From positions 1 through 52,513 of IMG/VR virus record IMGVR_UViG_3300031565_000048: a DNA stretch of 52,513 nucleotides, one strand, 5' to 3'. Every line of letters starts with the position of its first letter. Within the stretch, counting starts at the first letter, position 1. This DNA is from a virus. The position numbers were made by a program, and so were the translations under genes. Below, piece by piece: positions 15,141 to 24,380 of this stretch. Below the pieces are notes generated by a model. It did no database searches, was not told the DNA's origin, and saw only the letters and a list, made by a program, of their open reading frames with translations.

Positions 15141-15170
15141 ATTGGGGTACGGGTAACAATATATAAGGGT
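15141..15170 (-). promoter_or_regulatory. Promoter with shared operator-like element (copy 3)
   Basis: Minus strand: CTTATATATT (box at 15160-15167), GTTACCCGTAC (15147-15157), then TGTGGTGATGAA. Nearly identical over about 35 bases to the copy at 13771-13805. Confidence 0.75.
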
Positions 15171-15202
15171 TCTTGTGGGTTGGTCGGTTCCTTGCTCTGT
15201 TC

Positions 15203-17890
15203 TCAGCGGACGTAGAGGCGCCTCGGCTTCGTGAAGGTGCGCAGGGCTGCGTGGGCAAGGTCACCCGGCCAATCGCGTCCGTCTCCGATGGGAATACAGA
15301 GGAAGTAGTCGACGTAGATTTCGTTGCCGCCGCCCGTGTCTTTCGTCACCACCATACCTATGGTATTCAGCCCCGCCACGTCCTCCTCAAGTATGTCGAA
15401 GACCTCCCCATAGTACCCATACGCAGACGCCGCAGGCGCAGTGACGGTGAACTCGCTGTTCTGCTCGCCCCGCTGCTCACCATCCGTAGCGTTGGTGACC
15501 CTCAACGCTATGTCGTCCGCCACCTGGAACTGATCCGCCACACGGAAGAAGGCGAAGTACCTTCCAGCGGGCAGGTCGGTGCCAGCAGTGAAGTTGTATC
15601 GGACGTACTCGGTTATAGCGTCCAGTATCACGCAATTACTCACGAGGGTCGTCCCTGCGGGTATGATGTGTATGGGGTTGCCGAGGCTGTCCTGCACCGT
15701 CACGTTGTTACCCGCCGCCGGGGCTAGTTTCAATATGTAGACGCGGTCGAAGTCCTCCGTGCCGGGAACCACGGCGACGCCGTTCAGCGTGATCGTGTCC
15801 GTCGTCCTGACGCCGCCCACGTCGCCGATGATCGTCAACACGTTGCCCACATCCGCCCCCGCGCTGAACGCCTGCAAGTTCGCTGACCCAACCGCCGGCT
15901 CCCCGAACAGCCTCGCCGCCCCAGCGCCCAGCGTAGCGTCCTCAGCTTCCTTGAAGAGATTAGCGACAAGAGGGAACGGAGTTAATGATAACCAGAATGT
16001 GTTTTCTAATGCTGTTGCGGGGCTGAAGGCATCCGCCACAAGCAGACCACCAGTAGAAGTAATAAATCTTAAGGGGGCACTATTTGGTTTTTTGTTCATA
16101 GATACCGTGAAAACAACGGCGTCACCATCATCAAATATTAATAAAAAGTTGTCTGTGAACGTGGTATTTGTTCCAGATACAGATACATCCTCGTCACCAA
16201 TTTTACCATCTCCAACATATCCCCACCTCATTTTAGGAATGTTCGATAAGTTTCCAATTTGGGTGGGTTGTTCTGGTTGAATGTTGGTGATGATACATTC
16301 TAAAGACCATTTTCCCCTCTGAAGCGATATGGTCATAATTATATAAAAATTATTATCGTTAACCGCTGTCTCCGTGAACTTTAGCCGTATACTTGTTTTT
16401 TCGGGGGAAACCTGATTCACCCCAAGTAGATGAACATACCTTAAAGAGATGACGTCCGTTTCGAGAGCCATATTTATGGTTTTAACTGGTTGAGCCCATA
16501 CTGCCCCCGTCCAATAATATAGTTTCAGTCCATCAACACCCGCATCTACGTGAAGCCTCAACAAACCGTTTTGTAAGTAAGCATCAGACGCGAATTCGTG
16601 ATCTTCATCGTAAACACGCTGTGAAGTCGCTAACGCCGGATCTCCATCGTAGAGACACACATCCCCATCCCCATAGTCCGCGTCCGTGAAGTCGTACTTC
16701 AACGCGAAGAGGGCGGGGTAACTGGTGCGCAGGTAAGTGCTTATCGCCTCAAGGCCGGAGCCCACCGAATCGCCGAACCATATCTCGTTTGCAGTTATGA
16801 TCTGATACGCCGGGTAGCCCACCTTGAAGAGCAGATCGCTTATGTCGTAGGGGCTCGCCTGGGTGCCAACGGTGTCATAGAGTTCCTCCTCCGTCGCCGC
16901 CTCAGCGGTCGCCCGGCTGGCGCCGTGCTTAGCGTAGACGTGCATGTGCCTGTCATCCGCCGGGGCCGCCTCGCCGGCGTGGCCGTCGTGGAAGACGAAT
17001 CGGAATATCCAGAACTGGTCGGCGGTGGTGCTGAAGATGCTGTCGCCGTCTGCGGTGGAACCGTCCCACAGAAGCGTGTTGACGCCGCCCACCTCCTTGT
17101 ATAGCTGCAGAATTAGGCCGTTCTGGTCTACGAAGTGTCGTACCATGATGAAGTTTGGATCATTTGACGGTGTGGTTAACTCCTTCTGGTCTCGTATGTA
17201 GAACTCGAAGTATATGTCATAAGTTGGCGTAGTGGTGTCCGCCGTCGGGATCTCCAGCTCAACCGTTAGCTCCGCCTTGTTCATCAGAACAAAGGGGTGA
17301 TGGTTGTTGATCCAGCCATATCTCAAGGTGCCATCGGAGTCAGATTCGCCGCCCATCTCCAGCATGCCCGTGACCACGCCATTGATCCGTGCCGTGAAGG
17401 TGACTATGTCGGCGTCCCAGTCCTTCTTAAATTGGCCCTCAAGGACCTCGCCGACGAACTCGCAGCCCCCGCAGAGCGGCAGGATAACCTCGTTGCCGTC
17501 CTTGCCGACACGCTTGAATACGTCGGGGCTGAGCACCCGACGGCCGATGGCTATCGTTCCGAGGACGACGGCGGTGCTATCCCTGATCGAGACGGTGCCC
17601 GCACAGACAGCGTCTAGGTAGGCCTCGAAGACCTCGGTGAAGTCCAGGGCTCCATTCACCCATGTGGTGCCGTTAAGCGCGAAGCTCTCTGAGACTGGGG
17701 CTCCGGCTACTATGCCATATACCACAAGGTTCTGCGTGTTGTCAACGGCATTGCTCGACCTGGCTTCTATACGAGTGCTCGCCACCGCCGGAGCCGTGAA
17801 AACGGATTCGACGAGGTTATAGTCGACGCCGTTATGAGTTATTTTCAGGTTCTGACTTGAGACAGGTAAACCTATTTCCGCCATCGGCAT
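15203..17890 (-). CDS. Large adhesin-like tail protein
   Basis: 895 residues, the last structural gene. ATG 17890 or 17884. Beta-rich throughout. Residues 1-150 are repetitive beta, about 170-400 resemble a concanavalin/LamG-like sandwich (IYFEFYIRDQ, VRHFVDQNGLILQLYKE), and about 640-740 resemble an Ig-like domain. The part for residues about 413-643 is clearly richer in A+T than its flanks, which suggests domain exchange. By position after tape measure and hub it is a likely receptor-binding fibre or tip protein. Confidence 0.65.
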   Translation of the reverse strand: MPMAEIGLPVSSQNLKITHNGVDYNLVESVFTAPAVASTRIEARSSNAVDNTQNLVVYGIVAGAPVSESFALNGTTWVNGALDFTEVFEAYLDAVCAGTVSIRDSTAVVLGTIAIGRRVLSPDVFKRVGKDGNEVILPLCGGCEFVGEVLEGQFKKDWDADIVTFTARINGVVTGMLEMGGESDSDGTLRYGWINNHHPFVLMNKAELTVELEIPTADTTTPTYDIYFEFYIRDQKELTTPSNDPNFIMVRHFVDQNGLILQLYKEVGGVNTLLWDGSTADGDSIFSTTADQFWIFRFVFHDGHAGEAAPADDRHMHVYAKHGASRATAEAATEEELYDTVGTQASPYDISDLLFKVGYPAYQIITANEIWFGDSVGSGLEAISTYLRTSYPALFALKYDFTDADYGDGDVCLYDGDPALATSQRVYDEDHEFASDAYLQNGLLRLHVDAGVDGLKLYYWTGAVWAQPVKTINMALETDVISLRYVHLLGVNQVSPEKTSIRLKFTETAVNDNNFYIIMTISLQRGKWSLECIITNIQPEQPTQIGNLSNIPKMRWGYVGDGKIGDEDVSVSGTNTTFTDNFLLIFDDGDAVVFTVSMNKKPNSAPLRFITSTGGLLVADAFSPATALENTFWLSLTPFPLVANLFKEAEDATLGAGAARLFGEPAVGSANLQAFSAGADVGNVLTIIGDVGGVRTTDTITLNGVAVVPGTEDFDRVYILKLAPAAGNNVTVQDSLGNPIHIIPAGTTLVSNCVILDAITEYVRYNFTAGTDLPAGRYFAFFRVADQFQVADDIALRVTNATDGEQRGEQNSEFTVTAPAASAYGYYGEVFDILEEDVAGLNTIGMVVTKDTGGGNEIYVDYFLCIPIGDGRDWPGDLAHAALRTFTKPRRLYVR

Positions 17891-17891
17891 G

Positions 17892-17954
17892 TCATTTCAA
17901 CTCCTTTAACGATTCTTCCTTCCCATATGACATTGTGTGGAAGTAATCAGCCAT
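17892..17954 (-). CDS. Possible 20-residue ORF between tail genes
   Basis: The ATG directly follows the upstream stop. The frame (MADYFHTMSYGKEESLKELK) contains the AAAGGAG that serves the next gene. It may be only a coupling leader. Confidence 0.3.
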   Translation of the reverse strand: MADYFHTMSYGKEESLKELK

Positions 17955-18377
17955 CTATATCCCCCAATCCGAGACTGCTGCTTCGAGGTCCTTCAACGCA
18001 AAGCCCGCTACGTAATAGGTGACGGTTCCGAGGAAGAATAGGTCCACGGTGAAGGCATAGGTGGCGCGGTCGGCACCCATGGGTGTCTCGTCCTGGAAGA
18101 GGCTGAAGCTCCTGAGCAGATACCAGCCTGTTATCGGGCGGTCGCCATGGCTGAACTGCACGTACTGCGTGTTGCGCAGCTCCTCGTCCATATCCTCTCC
18201 AATGGGACGCCGCCCCGGAATGTTATGTATTGCCGTGCCCGTCCGGCATAGGGCGAAGAGCTCCCTCATGCTATGCAGATCCTCGTCCCGGTCCACGGCG
18301 CCCCCCAGGACCACCCCGTACTGACTGTAACGATACTCCTCCGGAATATCCACTACAGCTACGCCGATCTGTGTCAC
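17955..18377 (-). CDS. Hypothetical tail/baseplate protein
   Basis: 140 residues, beta-rich, no family recognised. It lies between the hub and the adhesin-like gene, so it is probably a baseplate or tail-tip component. Confidence 0.55.
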   Translation of the reverse strand: MTQIGVAVVDIPEEYRYSQYGVVLGGAVDRDEDLHSMRELFALCRTGTAIHNIPGRRPIGEDMDEELRNTQYVQFSHGDRPITGWYLLRSFSLFQDETPMGADRATYAFTVDLFFLGTVTYYVAGFALKDLEAAVSDWGI

Positions 18378-18394
18378 ATCAATTCACCTCATGT

Positions 18395-20872
18395 CTACGC
18401 TGTGAACCACCGCTCAAGAGTGGCCGTCTTGCTCATATAAGCCCAATACTCAGCCGCCTTCATCTGGTTGCTAAACGAGGCGCTTACCTGTTCACCGTCC
18501 GCGCCGTAATCCCTTGAAAGCTGGATGATCCTGTGAGAGCCAGAGATCTTCAGGGCGCCATCATCCCACTCGGCCACAAGGGTCACGCTGTCACCGATCT
18601 CTATATCCTTCGGATCATACTCGTCGAGGAAACGCCCCGTGATGCGAAGCGACACAGCATTCCGTCTCTGAAGCTCAATGTAACCCCGCTGTACCGCCAT
18701 GCTCACCGTAAGTATGTCGGCGTCCCGAAGCGTCTTCCAGACTTCCTGGCCGAAGGCGGCGATCTCCGTGGGATCCTTCACCGTTCCCTCGACTCGGACT
18801 CCGTCCACGGTTCCGCCGATCACCTTTATGCAGTTCGCGTATCGGTCCCAGTCAAAGGTATTCTCCAGAAACTTTATATTCGGCTCAACAGTGGGGTAGT
18901 CCGCCGTCTTGGCACTTTTCAGCACCACAAGGTTGGACTTGTCACTACCCCGCCGAGTTGAGAAGTAAAGCGTGTAGACGCCACCGGCCTTCTCCACCCA
19001 GAACTCGGCACCAGCGAGATCGGCGAGCCTTGAGACGCCTATGAAGCAGTCCTCATAGTCCGTGTCCATAGTAACCTCGTCAAGGCGCTCCGAAATAGCG
19101 AAGGCCGAAACGTATGGCTGTTGGGCAACAAGACGGTACAAATCACATTTGACCTTGACAACGTTCTCAGCCGGGTCCAAGCTGCCGTCGTAGTGCAGGT
19201 CGTAGGTCGTCTCGATGCCGTCGAGGAGCAACACGTTAGCATTATCGAGGATGCTCCAGTCGTCGAGGACCTCAATGTTTTCAGAGGTAAGTAGCCCCCA
19301 TTGAACCCCGCTAGTGGTAACGGCGTCCGCTCGGAACGACCCGGAATTGGAGAACTCGTGGAGCCTTATCCCCGTCGGCGGGAAGAGTATGAACCAACCG
19401 TCAGCGTCTGAGTCTAATGCACAGAAGAAAACCCCTAAGTCTCCTTCCTCCGCGAAGGGGTTAGATCCTCCAAAAATTGTGCCGGAGGGATACCACATAT
19501 AAGTGGATGTTACTGGCCAAGTAACATCACCCGCCCCTCCCAACTTAATGACAAAGGACCCGGCTGGTTGGTTATAGATCAGGTAAGCCGCTTCACCTGC
19601 GTCGCAGCAGAAGCTGAAGCTACCATCATAATCTCCAACTGTGCCAGAGTACCGACTGCTCCATACTGCTCCAAAAAGGCTGTAAACATAGATCGTGGTT
19701 CCGTCGCGAAAGCAGACCCAAGGGTTGTAATAGTGGTGGCTTACCGTGGCCTGCAGCGCGTCTATGTCGCCGGTGGTATCACAAATCTTTCTGGTGCGTG
19801 TGAATGAGGGCACCGACTTATCATACAGCCACTCCTCCAAATCATCGACAACATCATTCAATACGAAGCCGATCATGTCGCCGGCACCATACAGAATCCT
19901 TCTAGGGACTACTCCCCAAAGGTTGTGGTCTGCCGGACCCACGAATCTGGCGTTCCAACTCGCCCCGTCGTCTTCAGACTCCCACGCCCGACCATTCGCA
20001 ACTTCCTCGACCACCCAGATATGTCCTTCGTTGCCCCAGACGGGGCCGAACCTCATCGCATTCGGGTTCGCAAATATGTCTCCATCTCTCCAAACGAAGT
20101 TAATCACACCATCCGGGTCGTTTATCGTGCCCCTGTAGAGGTCAGTGACGTTCGCAGCACCCTCAAAGAAGAGGTAAACTTTGTTGTCATGCCAGGCCAC
20201 GCTGAAGTGGTTGGACGGGCAGGCGTATGGGGTGACCACCCGTGTCCATGTTACGCCATCGACGCTGCGGTCGTAGCAGATGTCGCCGCCTTCCCGGTAG
20301 AATATGTAGAACCGCTGCGTCGTCCCGTCGTAGAAGAAGCAGTTATGCAGCCCCCCTGCACTGTATGACTGGATGGTTCCCGTGCGAAACTCGTTGTTTA
20401 TCTCGGGGTCGGTAATGGCAAACTCGATGCAGGTGTCGGTGTAAAGCTCGATGTCCCTGAGGAACTCTAGGCTCGTCTCCCATTCCTCTAGCTGCGATAT
20501 GTAGGCGAAAGCCCCATCTATTGGGGCTATGGCGTGCGGCCAGTTAGTTAATATGAGGGCGAGGGCGGCCGCCGTCGTCTTGTCTACGATGCTCTGAGCG
20601 GGCGTCAGGTAGTCCTGGAGCATAATCGTGTAGTCGTAGCCCTCCACGGTCATACCCGTCCCCTCGGCGCCGAAGCGTATTTTCGGGGTCTGAATCCGCC
20701 CGCCGAATATTTCGATGTTGTCTCGCTCGATCGTGGCCTCAGCGTATCCGGCCAAGTCCTCGGCCACGCGGAGCGTAGCCCTAAAGCTGTCGAGGGTACT
20801 GACGTCCCATTCAACATTCAACTGGCCCATGTGCGGCTTCTCGACGCCTTCGATCTTGATCTTCCCGATCAC
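18395..20872 (-). CDS. Tail hub protein with inserted sialidase-like propeller
   Basis: 825 residues. Residues 1-160 and about 560-825 look like a tail hub (gp27/Tal-type; ends with VSLRITGRFLDEYDPKDIEI and QLSRDYGADGEQVSASFSNQ). About 165-530 form an insert with repeats of the BNR/Asp-box type (YDRSVDGVTW, WESEDDGASW) and many aromatic beta strands, as in sialidase or glycan-binding propellers. No full set of sialidase catalytic arginines can be assigned by eye. The insert probably binds or cleaves host surface glycans at the tail tip. Confidence 0.7.
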   Translation of the reverse strand: MIGKIKIEGVEKPHMGQLNVEWDVSTLDSFRATLRVAEDLAGYAEATIERDNIEIFGGRIQTPKIRFGAEGTGMTVEGYDYTIMLQDYLTPAQSIVDKTTAAALALILTNWPHAIAPIDGAFAYISQLEEWETSLEFLRDIELYTDTCIEFAITDPEINNEFRTGTIQSYSAGGLHNCFFYDGTTQRFYIFYREGGDICYDRSVDGVTWTRVVTPYACPSNHFSVAWHDNKVYLFFEGAANVTDLYRGTINDPDGVINFVWRDGDIFANPNAMRFGPVWGNEGHIWVVEEVANGRAWESEDDGASWNARFVGPADHNLWGVVPRRILYGAGDMIGFVLNDVVDDLEEWLYDKSVPSFTRTRKICDTTGDIDALQATVSHHYYNPWVCFRDGTTIYVYSLFGAVWSSRYSGTVGDYDGSFSFCCDAGEAAYLIYNQPAGSFVIKLGGAGDVTWPVTSTYMWYPSGTIFGGSNPFAEEGDLGVFFCALDSDADGWFILFPPTGIRLHEFSNSGSFRADAVTTSGVQWGLLTSENIEVLDDWSILDNANVLLLDGIETTYDLHYDGSLDPAENVVKVKCDLYRLVAQQPYVSAFAISERLDEVTMDTDYEDCFIGVSRLADLAGAEFWVEKAGGVYTLYFSTRRGSDKSNLVVLKSAKTADYPTVEPNIKFLENTFDWDRYANCIKVIGGTVDGVRVEGTVKDPTEIAAFGQEVWKTLRDADILTVSMAVQRGYIELQRRNAVSLRITGRFLDEYDPKDIEIGDSVTLVAEWDDGALKISGSHRIIQLSRDYGADGEQVSASFSNQMKAAEYWAYMSKTATLERWFTA

Positions 20873-23232
20873 ATGGTAACCCCCCTCTTTCTAAGCTCCC
20901 TCACGGCCTCATCAGCGAACTCGACGGCGTAACGCCTCGCATCCTCCGATGACTCCATAGACCCCACAGTCACATTGATGTTGATGTCGCCACTCCCTCG
21001 CTCCGCCAGGGCACCCCGGGGCGTGACGCTCACGTACTCGGACCCAGCTTCGCCGGCGAGGAAATGAGTCGGCTTCGTCACCATACCCTCGAATCCGTGT
21101 TGGACTGCGAACCTCTCGGCGCCGCCCCACGGACCCTCCGGAATGTATGGTGTGGGTGGCGTCGGCGCTGGGGGCGTTGGTACGGGCGGTGCTGGTGCAG
21201 GAGGCGTTGGCGCCCCATCTCTGTCTCCATCTCTTGGCGGTGTCGGCGCGGGGGGTGTTGGCGCAGGCGGTTTAGGCTGTGCAGGAACCTCTATTTTCTT
21301 GAGGCCGAGCAGTTCCTTAAGCCAGTCTGGCATCCAGTCAAGGAACGTGTCCGCGGCGCCCTTAAGAGTGTCAACGATCCCGTCCCCGATGGCACTGAAG
21401 ACCTCACGCCAATCTGTTTCTCTAATATGCTCGCCTATATAGTACCCGATGTTTTGAGGGGCTTTACTGATCTGCTCAAATATCCATAAGGGAAGGTTAA
21501 CGGCAAACGATCCCAGGCTCTTGAAGACGGCGGACCAGTCGACCGTGCCCACCCATTCAGTGAAAGCCGTTTCTATGTCCGGCACCGCCTTGCCGAAGAG
21601 CCAACCCCAGAAAGCGTCCATCCAGTCGCTTAGTCCGCCGAAGACGGTTGACCAGTTAACGGTTCCGAACCAGTTGAGGAAGGCGGTGCTTATGTCCCCG
21701 GCCCATCCCGCGACTTTATCCCATAGATAAGTGACGTATCTTTTCAGGCCGCCCCACACCTCGTCCCAGTCTGTGGCGTCCCACCAGTCAACGAAGAACG
21801 TGGCGATGTCGCCGGCCCACCCTTTGATCGTATCGAATAGACCCTCAGTGAAGGTTTGAAGTCCACTCCATACGGCGATCCAGTCAATCTTGCCCCACCA
21901 AGCGATGAAGAAGGACGCTATGTCCCCAGCCCAACCCATGAATCTCTCGTAGAGGGTTCCGAGGAACGCCCTGGCTTTAGCCCACACCCCATCCCAATCG
22001 ATCTCGTTAAACCACTCCACGAATTTGCTTGATATGCCGCTGTAGATTTCCTCTATGATTCTGAACGCTGCGTCCCAGTCGCCCTCCGCGAGGGCGCCCG
22101 CCACATCAAAAATCTTAGTTGCGAAGGTGGCGAAGTCGTCGATAAGGTCGCTGATCACTGGCATCCAGTCCTCAAATACGGTTAACACGCCGAGGGCGTA
22201 AGGCATCAGCCGCTCCCCTAGACTCACAGCCATCACCTGGATGCGAGACCCCGCTATCTTCATACGCCCCGCAAACGTGTCGAGAACCAAGTTGACTTTA
22301 TCCTGCGCCGACCGCATCTGCTCAAGGTCTCTCTGAGTCTCGTAGATGCTTTCATCATAGCCAGCGAGACCGAGGATGGCTTTCTGGGCTCGCATGTCGA
22401 ACTGCCCCAGCCACTCGTTGACTGCCTTCTGGTCATCTCCGAATCCCTGTAAGACCTCACGAACCTGCCCCATGATGTCGTCCAGACTCCTCATCGAGCC
22501 GTCCACATTATAGAGTTCGAGTCCTGCCTTGTCCGCCTTCGAAGTCATGTCAAGAAGCATGCGGTTGAGGAATGTCCCGGACTCCTGGGCACCGCCGAAC
22601 GTTTTGTCAAGTTGCACAAGGGCAGCCATCGTCTCCTCCATGCTGAGTCCCATGGCGTTAGCCGTGGCCCCTACGTTTGAGAGGCCCGCCGCATAGCCCC
22701 CTGCGGCGTCTATGCCTGCGTCAGCGGCAGCCGAGAACATGTCGATTATGTGGGTTGCGTCCTCAGCTTCGAGGCCGAACATCGTCATCGCCGATACGAG
22801 CATGTTGGAGGCTTCAGCAGTACCCATTCCTTCGAGAGCCGCGAGCTGCAGCGCCCCCTGAAGCGCTGTTATGGCCTCCTCTCCCTCAAGACCCGCCTTC
22901 ACGAGGGCCTCTAGGGCGACTACGGCGTTCGTCGCGCTTATCCCGAACTCGGGGCCCGCCGCCTTGGCTGCGTCAGATAAAGCGGTTTCAAGGTTCTTCG
23001 CCTCCTCACCGGTCTTACCTGACGCCGCTATGATTCTGGTGAGGGCTTCCTCGAAGTCGGCAGCCGCTTTGATGGATAACCCCATCCCCGTCACGGCGGC
23101 GGCGCCGGCGACCATGACGCTCTTCGCTATGATGCCGAAGACTGACCCTATTTTACCTCTAAGCGAGTCCAGTGTCTTACCTGTCTCATCCTTAAGCCGC
23201 AAACGGCCAGTGATTATCGGTCCTTCACTCAA
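20869..23232 (-). CDS. Tape measure protein
   Basis: 787 residues from a TTG at 23232 that overlaps the previous stop (GTTGAGTGA). About 40-330 match the TP901-type tape measure core (AADFEEALTRIIAASGKTGE...). Several tandem Trp-rich units of about 45 residues follow (IDWIAVWSGL...GWAGDIATFFVDWW). A Pro/Thr-rich linker at about 665-705 and a short beta domain close the protein. Tape measure length sets tail length, so a tail on the order of 110-120 nm is expected. Confidence 0.9.
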   Translation of the reverse strand: MSEGPIITGRLRLKDETGKTLDSLRGKIGSVFGIIAKSVMVAGAAAVTGMGLSIKAAADFEEALTRIIAASGKTGEEAKNLETALSDAAKAAGPEFGISATNAVVALEALVKAGLEGEEAITALQGALQLAALEGMGTAEASNMLVSAMTMFGLEAEDATHIIDMFSAAADAGIDAAGGYAAGLSNVGATANAMGLSMEETMAALVQLDKTFGGAQESGTFLNRMLLDMTSKADKAGLELYNVDGSMRSLDDIMGQVREVLQGFGDDQKAVNEWLGQFDMRAQKAILGLAGYDESIYETQRDLEQMRSAQDKVNLVLDTFAGRMKIAGSRIQVMAVSLGERLMPYALGVLTVFEDWMPVISDLIDDFATFATKIFDVAGALAEGDWDAAFRIIEEIYSGISSKFVEWFNEIDWDGVWAKARAFLGTLYERFMGWAGDIASFFIAWWGKIDWIAVWSGLQTFTEGLFDTIKGWAGDIATFFVDWWDATDWDEVWGGLKRYVTYLWDKVAGWAGDISTAFLNWFGTVNWSTVFGGLSDWMDAFWGWLFGKAVPDIETAFTEWVGTVDWSAVFKSLGSFAVNLPLWIFEQISKAPQNIGYYIGEHIRETDWREVFSAIGDGIVDTLKGAADTFLDWMPDWLKELLGLKKIEVPAQPKPPAPTPPAPTPPRDGDRDGAPTPPAPAPPVPTPPAPTPPTPYIPEGPWGGAERFAVQHGFEGMVTKPTHFLAGEAGSEYVSVTPRGALAERGSGDININVTVGSMESSEDARRYAVEFADEAVRELRKRGVTM

Positions 23233-23641
23233 CTTTTACTCGCCTGCTTAACGCCTTCCAGAAGTTTCCCTCGATCTGCTTGGATGCCCATATGATCGCC
23301 GGCCTCATGTATGGCTGTGGCCTTTGCCTGCTTGTGCCATACTCAACATAAATCGCATAGTCGACGAGCCGCTTAGTCTTCGGGTTCACCACATAGCCGC
23401 CTGCCCTGATCCCCACGTAAGTGATGTTACCTGCGGGCCACGCGTGGCGTTCTTTACGGATGCTCTTCTGTAGTGACCCCGTGTCAACAGCGACAAGTTC
23501 CTTAGCCCGATCCCGTGCGGCGTCAGCACCCTTATCCAGAGCCTCCACGACGGATTCCTCGAATGCCTGAGGCATATCTGAAGCTAGGTATCTACTGTAG
23601 TTGTCGAGGTTATCCCATTTTATAGAAAATCTGAGACTCAT
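23225..23641 (-). CDS. HK97 gp10-like tail completion/neck protein
   Basis: 138 residues. The pattern VVEALDKGADAARDRAKELV then VDTGSLQKSI, with YAIYVEYGTS and QPYMRPAI, matches the HK97-gp10 family of head-tail joining proteins. Confidence 0.8.
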   Translation of the reverse strand: MSLRFSIKWDNLDNYSRYLASDMPQAFEESVVEALDKGADAARDRAKELVAVDTGSLQKSIRKERHAWPAGNITYVGIRAGGYVVNPKTKRLVDYAIYVEYGTSRQRPQPYMRPAIIWASKQIEGNFWKALSRRVKVE

Positions 23642-23644
23642 CGC

Positions 23645-23863
23645 TTATCTTCTACTCCTACGGCTCTGAATGATACGCCTATTACGCTCCGCAAGGCCTT
23701 CCTCAAGGAACGCATATTGCTCAGGATCCACCCGTCGAAGCTCCCCGAGCTCGCGGAGAGTCATACCGGTGACGCTGCATAGCTCCATATAGAACTGGCC
23801 GACATTACTCCTTGCGAAAGGATGTGGCTTCCCCCACCTTTTCCAGGGTCCCGTAGACGCTTC
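23645..23863 (-). CDS. Downstream frame of the tail chaperone, made by +1/-2 frameshift
   Basis: The frame is open from 23863 to the TAA at 23645 and has no start before an internal ATG. It encodes WGKPHPFARSNVGQFYMELC then MTLRELGELRRVDPEQYAFL. It overlaps the end of the preceding gene in the +1 frame. A run GGTGGGGGAAG (five G at plus 23831-23835) in the overlap lets a GGG-decoding tRNA slip one base and still pair. This is the layout of gpG-gpGT tail chaperones upstream of a tape measure. Confidence 0.65.
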   Translation of the reverse strand, partial: EASTGPWKRWGKPHPFARSNVGQFYMELCSVTGMTLRELGELRRVDPEQYAFLEEGLAERNRRIIQSRRSRR

Positions 23864-24362
23864 TCAGCACCATCGCGACGACGACGTCGTCGCCGACGTC
23901 ACCTGATCTCAGGTACTCGTCCAGCCCCGGCGTCACACATATCTCCGCGGCAAGCTCCTTCAGTCCTTTGATGGCTTCATCGTATTTAGAAAGATCCTCC
24001 CGACCCTGCCCAAGCATCTGGTTCATCCTCAACGCGTCGCTGCGTTCACTGCTCGTCATCAGCCGGGTCTCAACGGCGAAGTCACCGAGGTCATCCCTGA
24101 ACACCGTCTTGAACACCGTCTTCTCGGTTCGCCGCATCAACCGGTCGCGGATGGATAGTTGCGCCGCTGTGTCGGCGGACTCTTCATTCTCCTCCGTATC
24201 CACGGCGCCCTCAAGCCTCGCCTCCCGCTCAATGTTTTCCTCTGCACGCGTCTTCTTCTTAGGGGCCTCTGGTTTCTCCTTTTCCTTTGGCTGGGTTTTC
24301 ATTGTCTTAAGCTTACGCTTAAGCTGTTCCTCTGATAGATCTAGGTCACCTATTTCATTCAT
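23805..24362 (-). CDS. Tail assembly chaperone, gpG-like
   Basis: 185 residues, charged linker N-terminus (about 1-70) followed by a helical domain. Position before the tape measure and the frameshifted downstream frame identify it as the gpG analogue; sequence alone would not. GGAGG precedes the ATG. Confidence 0.65.
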   Translation of the reverse strand: MNEIGDLDLSEEQLKRKLKTMKTQPKEKEKPEAPKKKTRAEENIEREARLEGAVDTEENEESADTAAQLSIRDRLMRRTEKTVFKTVFRDDLGDFAVETRLMTSSERSDALRMNQMLGQGREDLSKYDEAIKGLKELAAEICVTPGLDEYLRSGDVGDDVVVAMVLRSVYGTLEKVGEATSFRKE

Positions 24363-24380
24363 CTCTATGTTTCCTCCACT

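Noticed and set aside
20869-23251. Several long plus-strand open frames opposite the tape measure and other G+C-rich genes
   Set aside because: They lack ribosome binding sites and have low-complexity Ser/Arg/Pro-rich translations. The minus-strand frames have clear domains and coupled starts.
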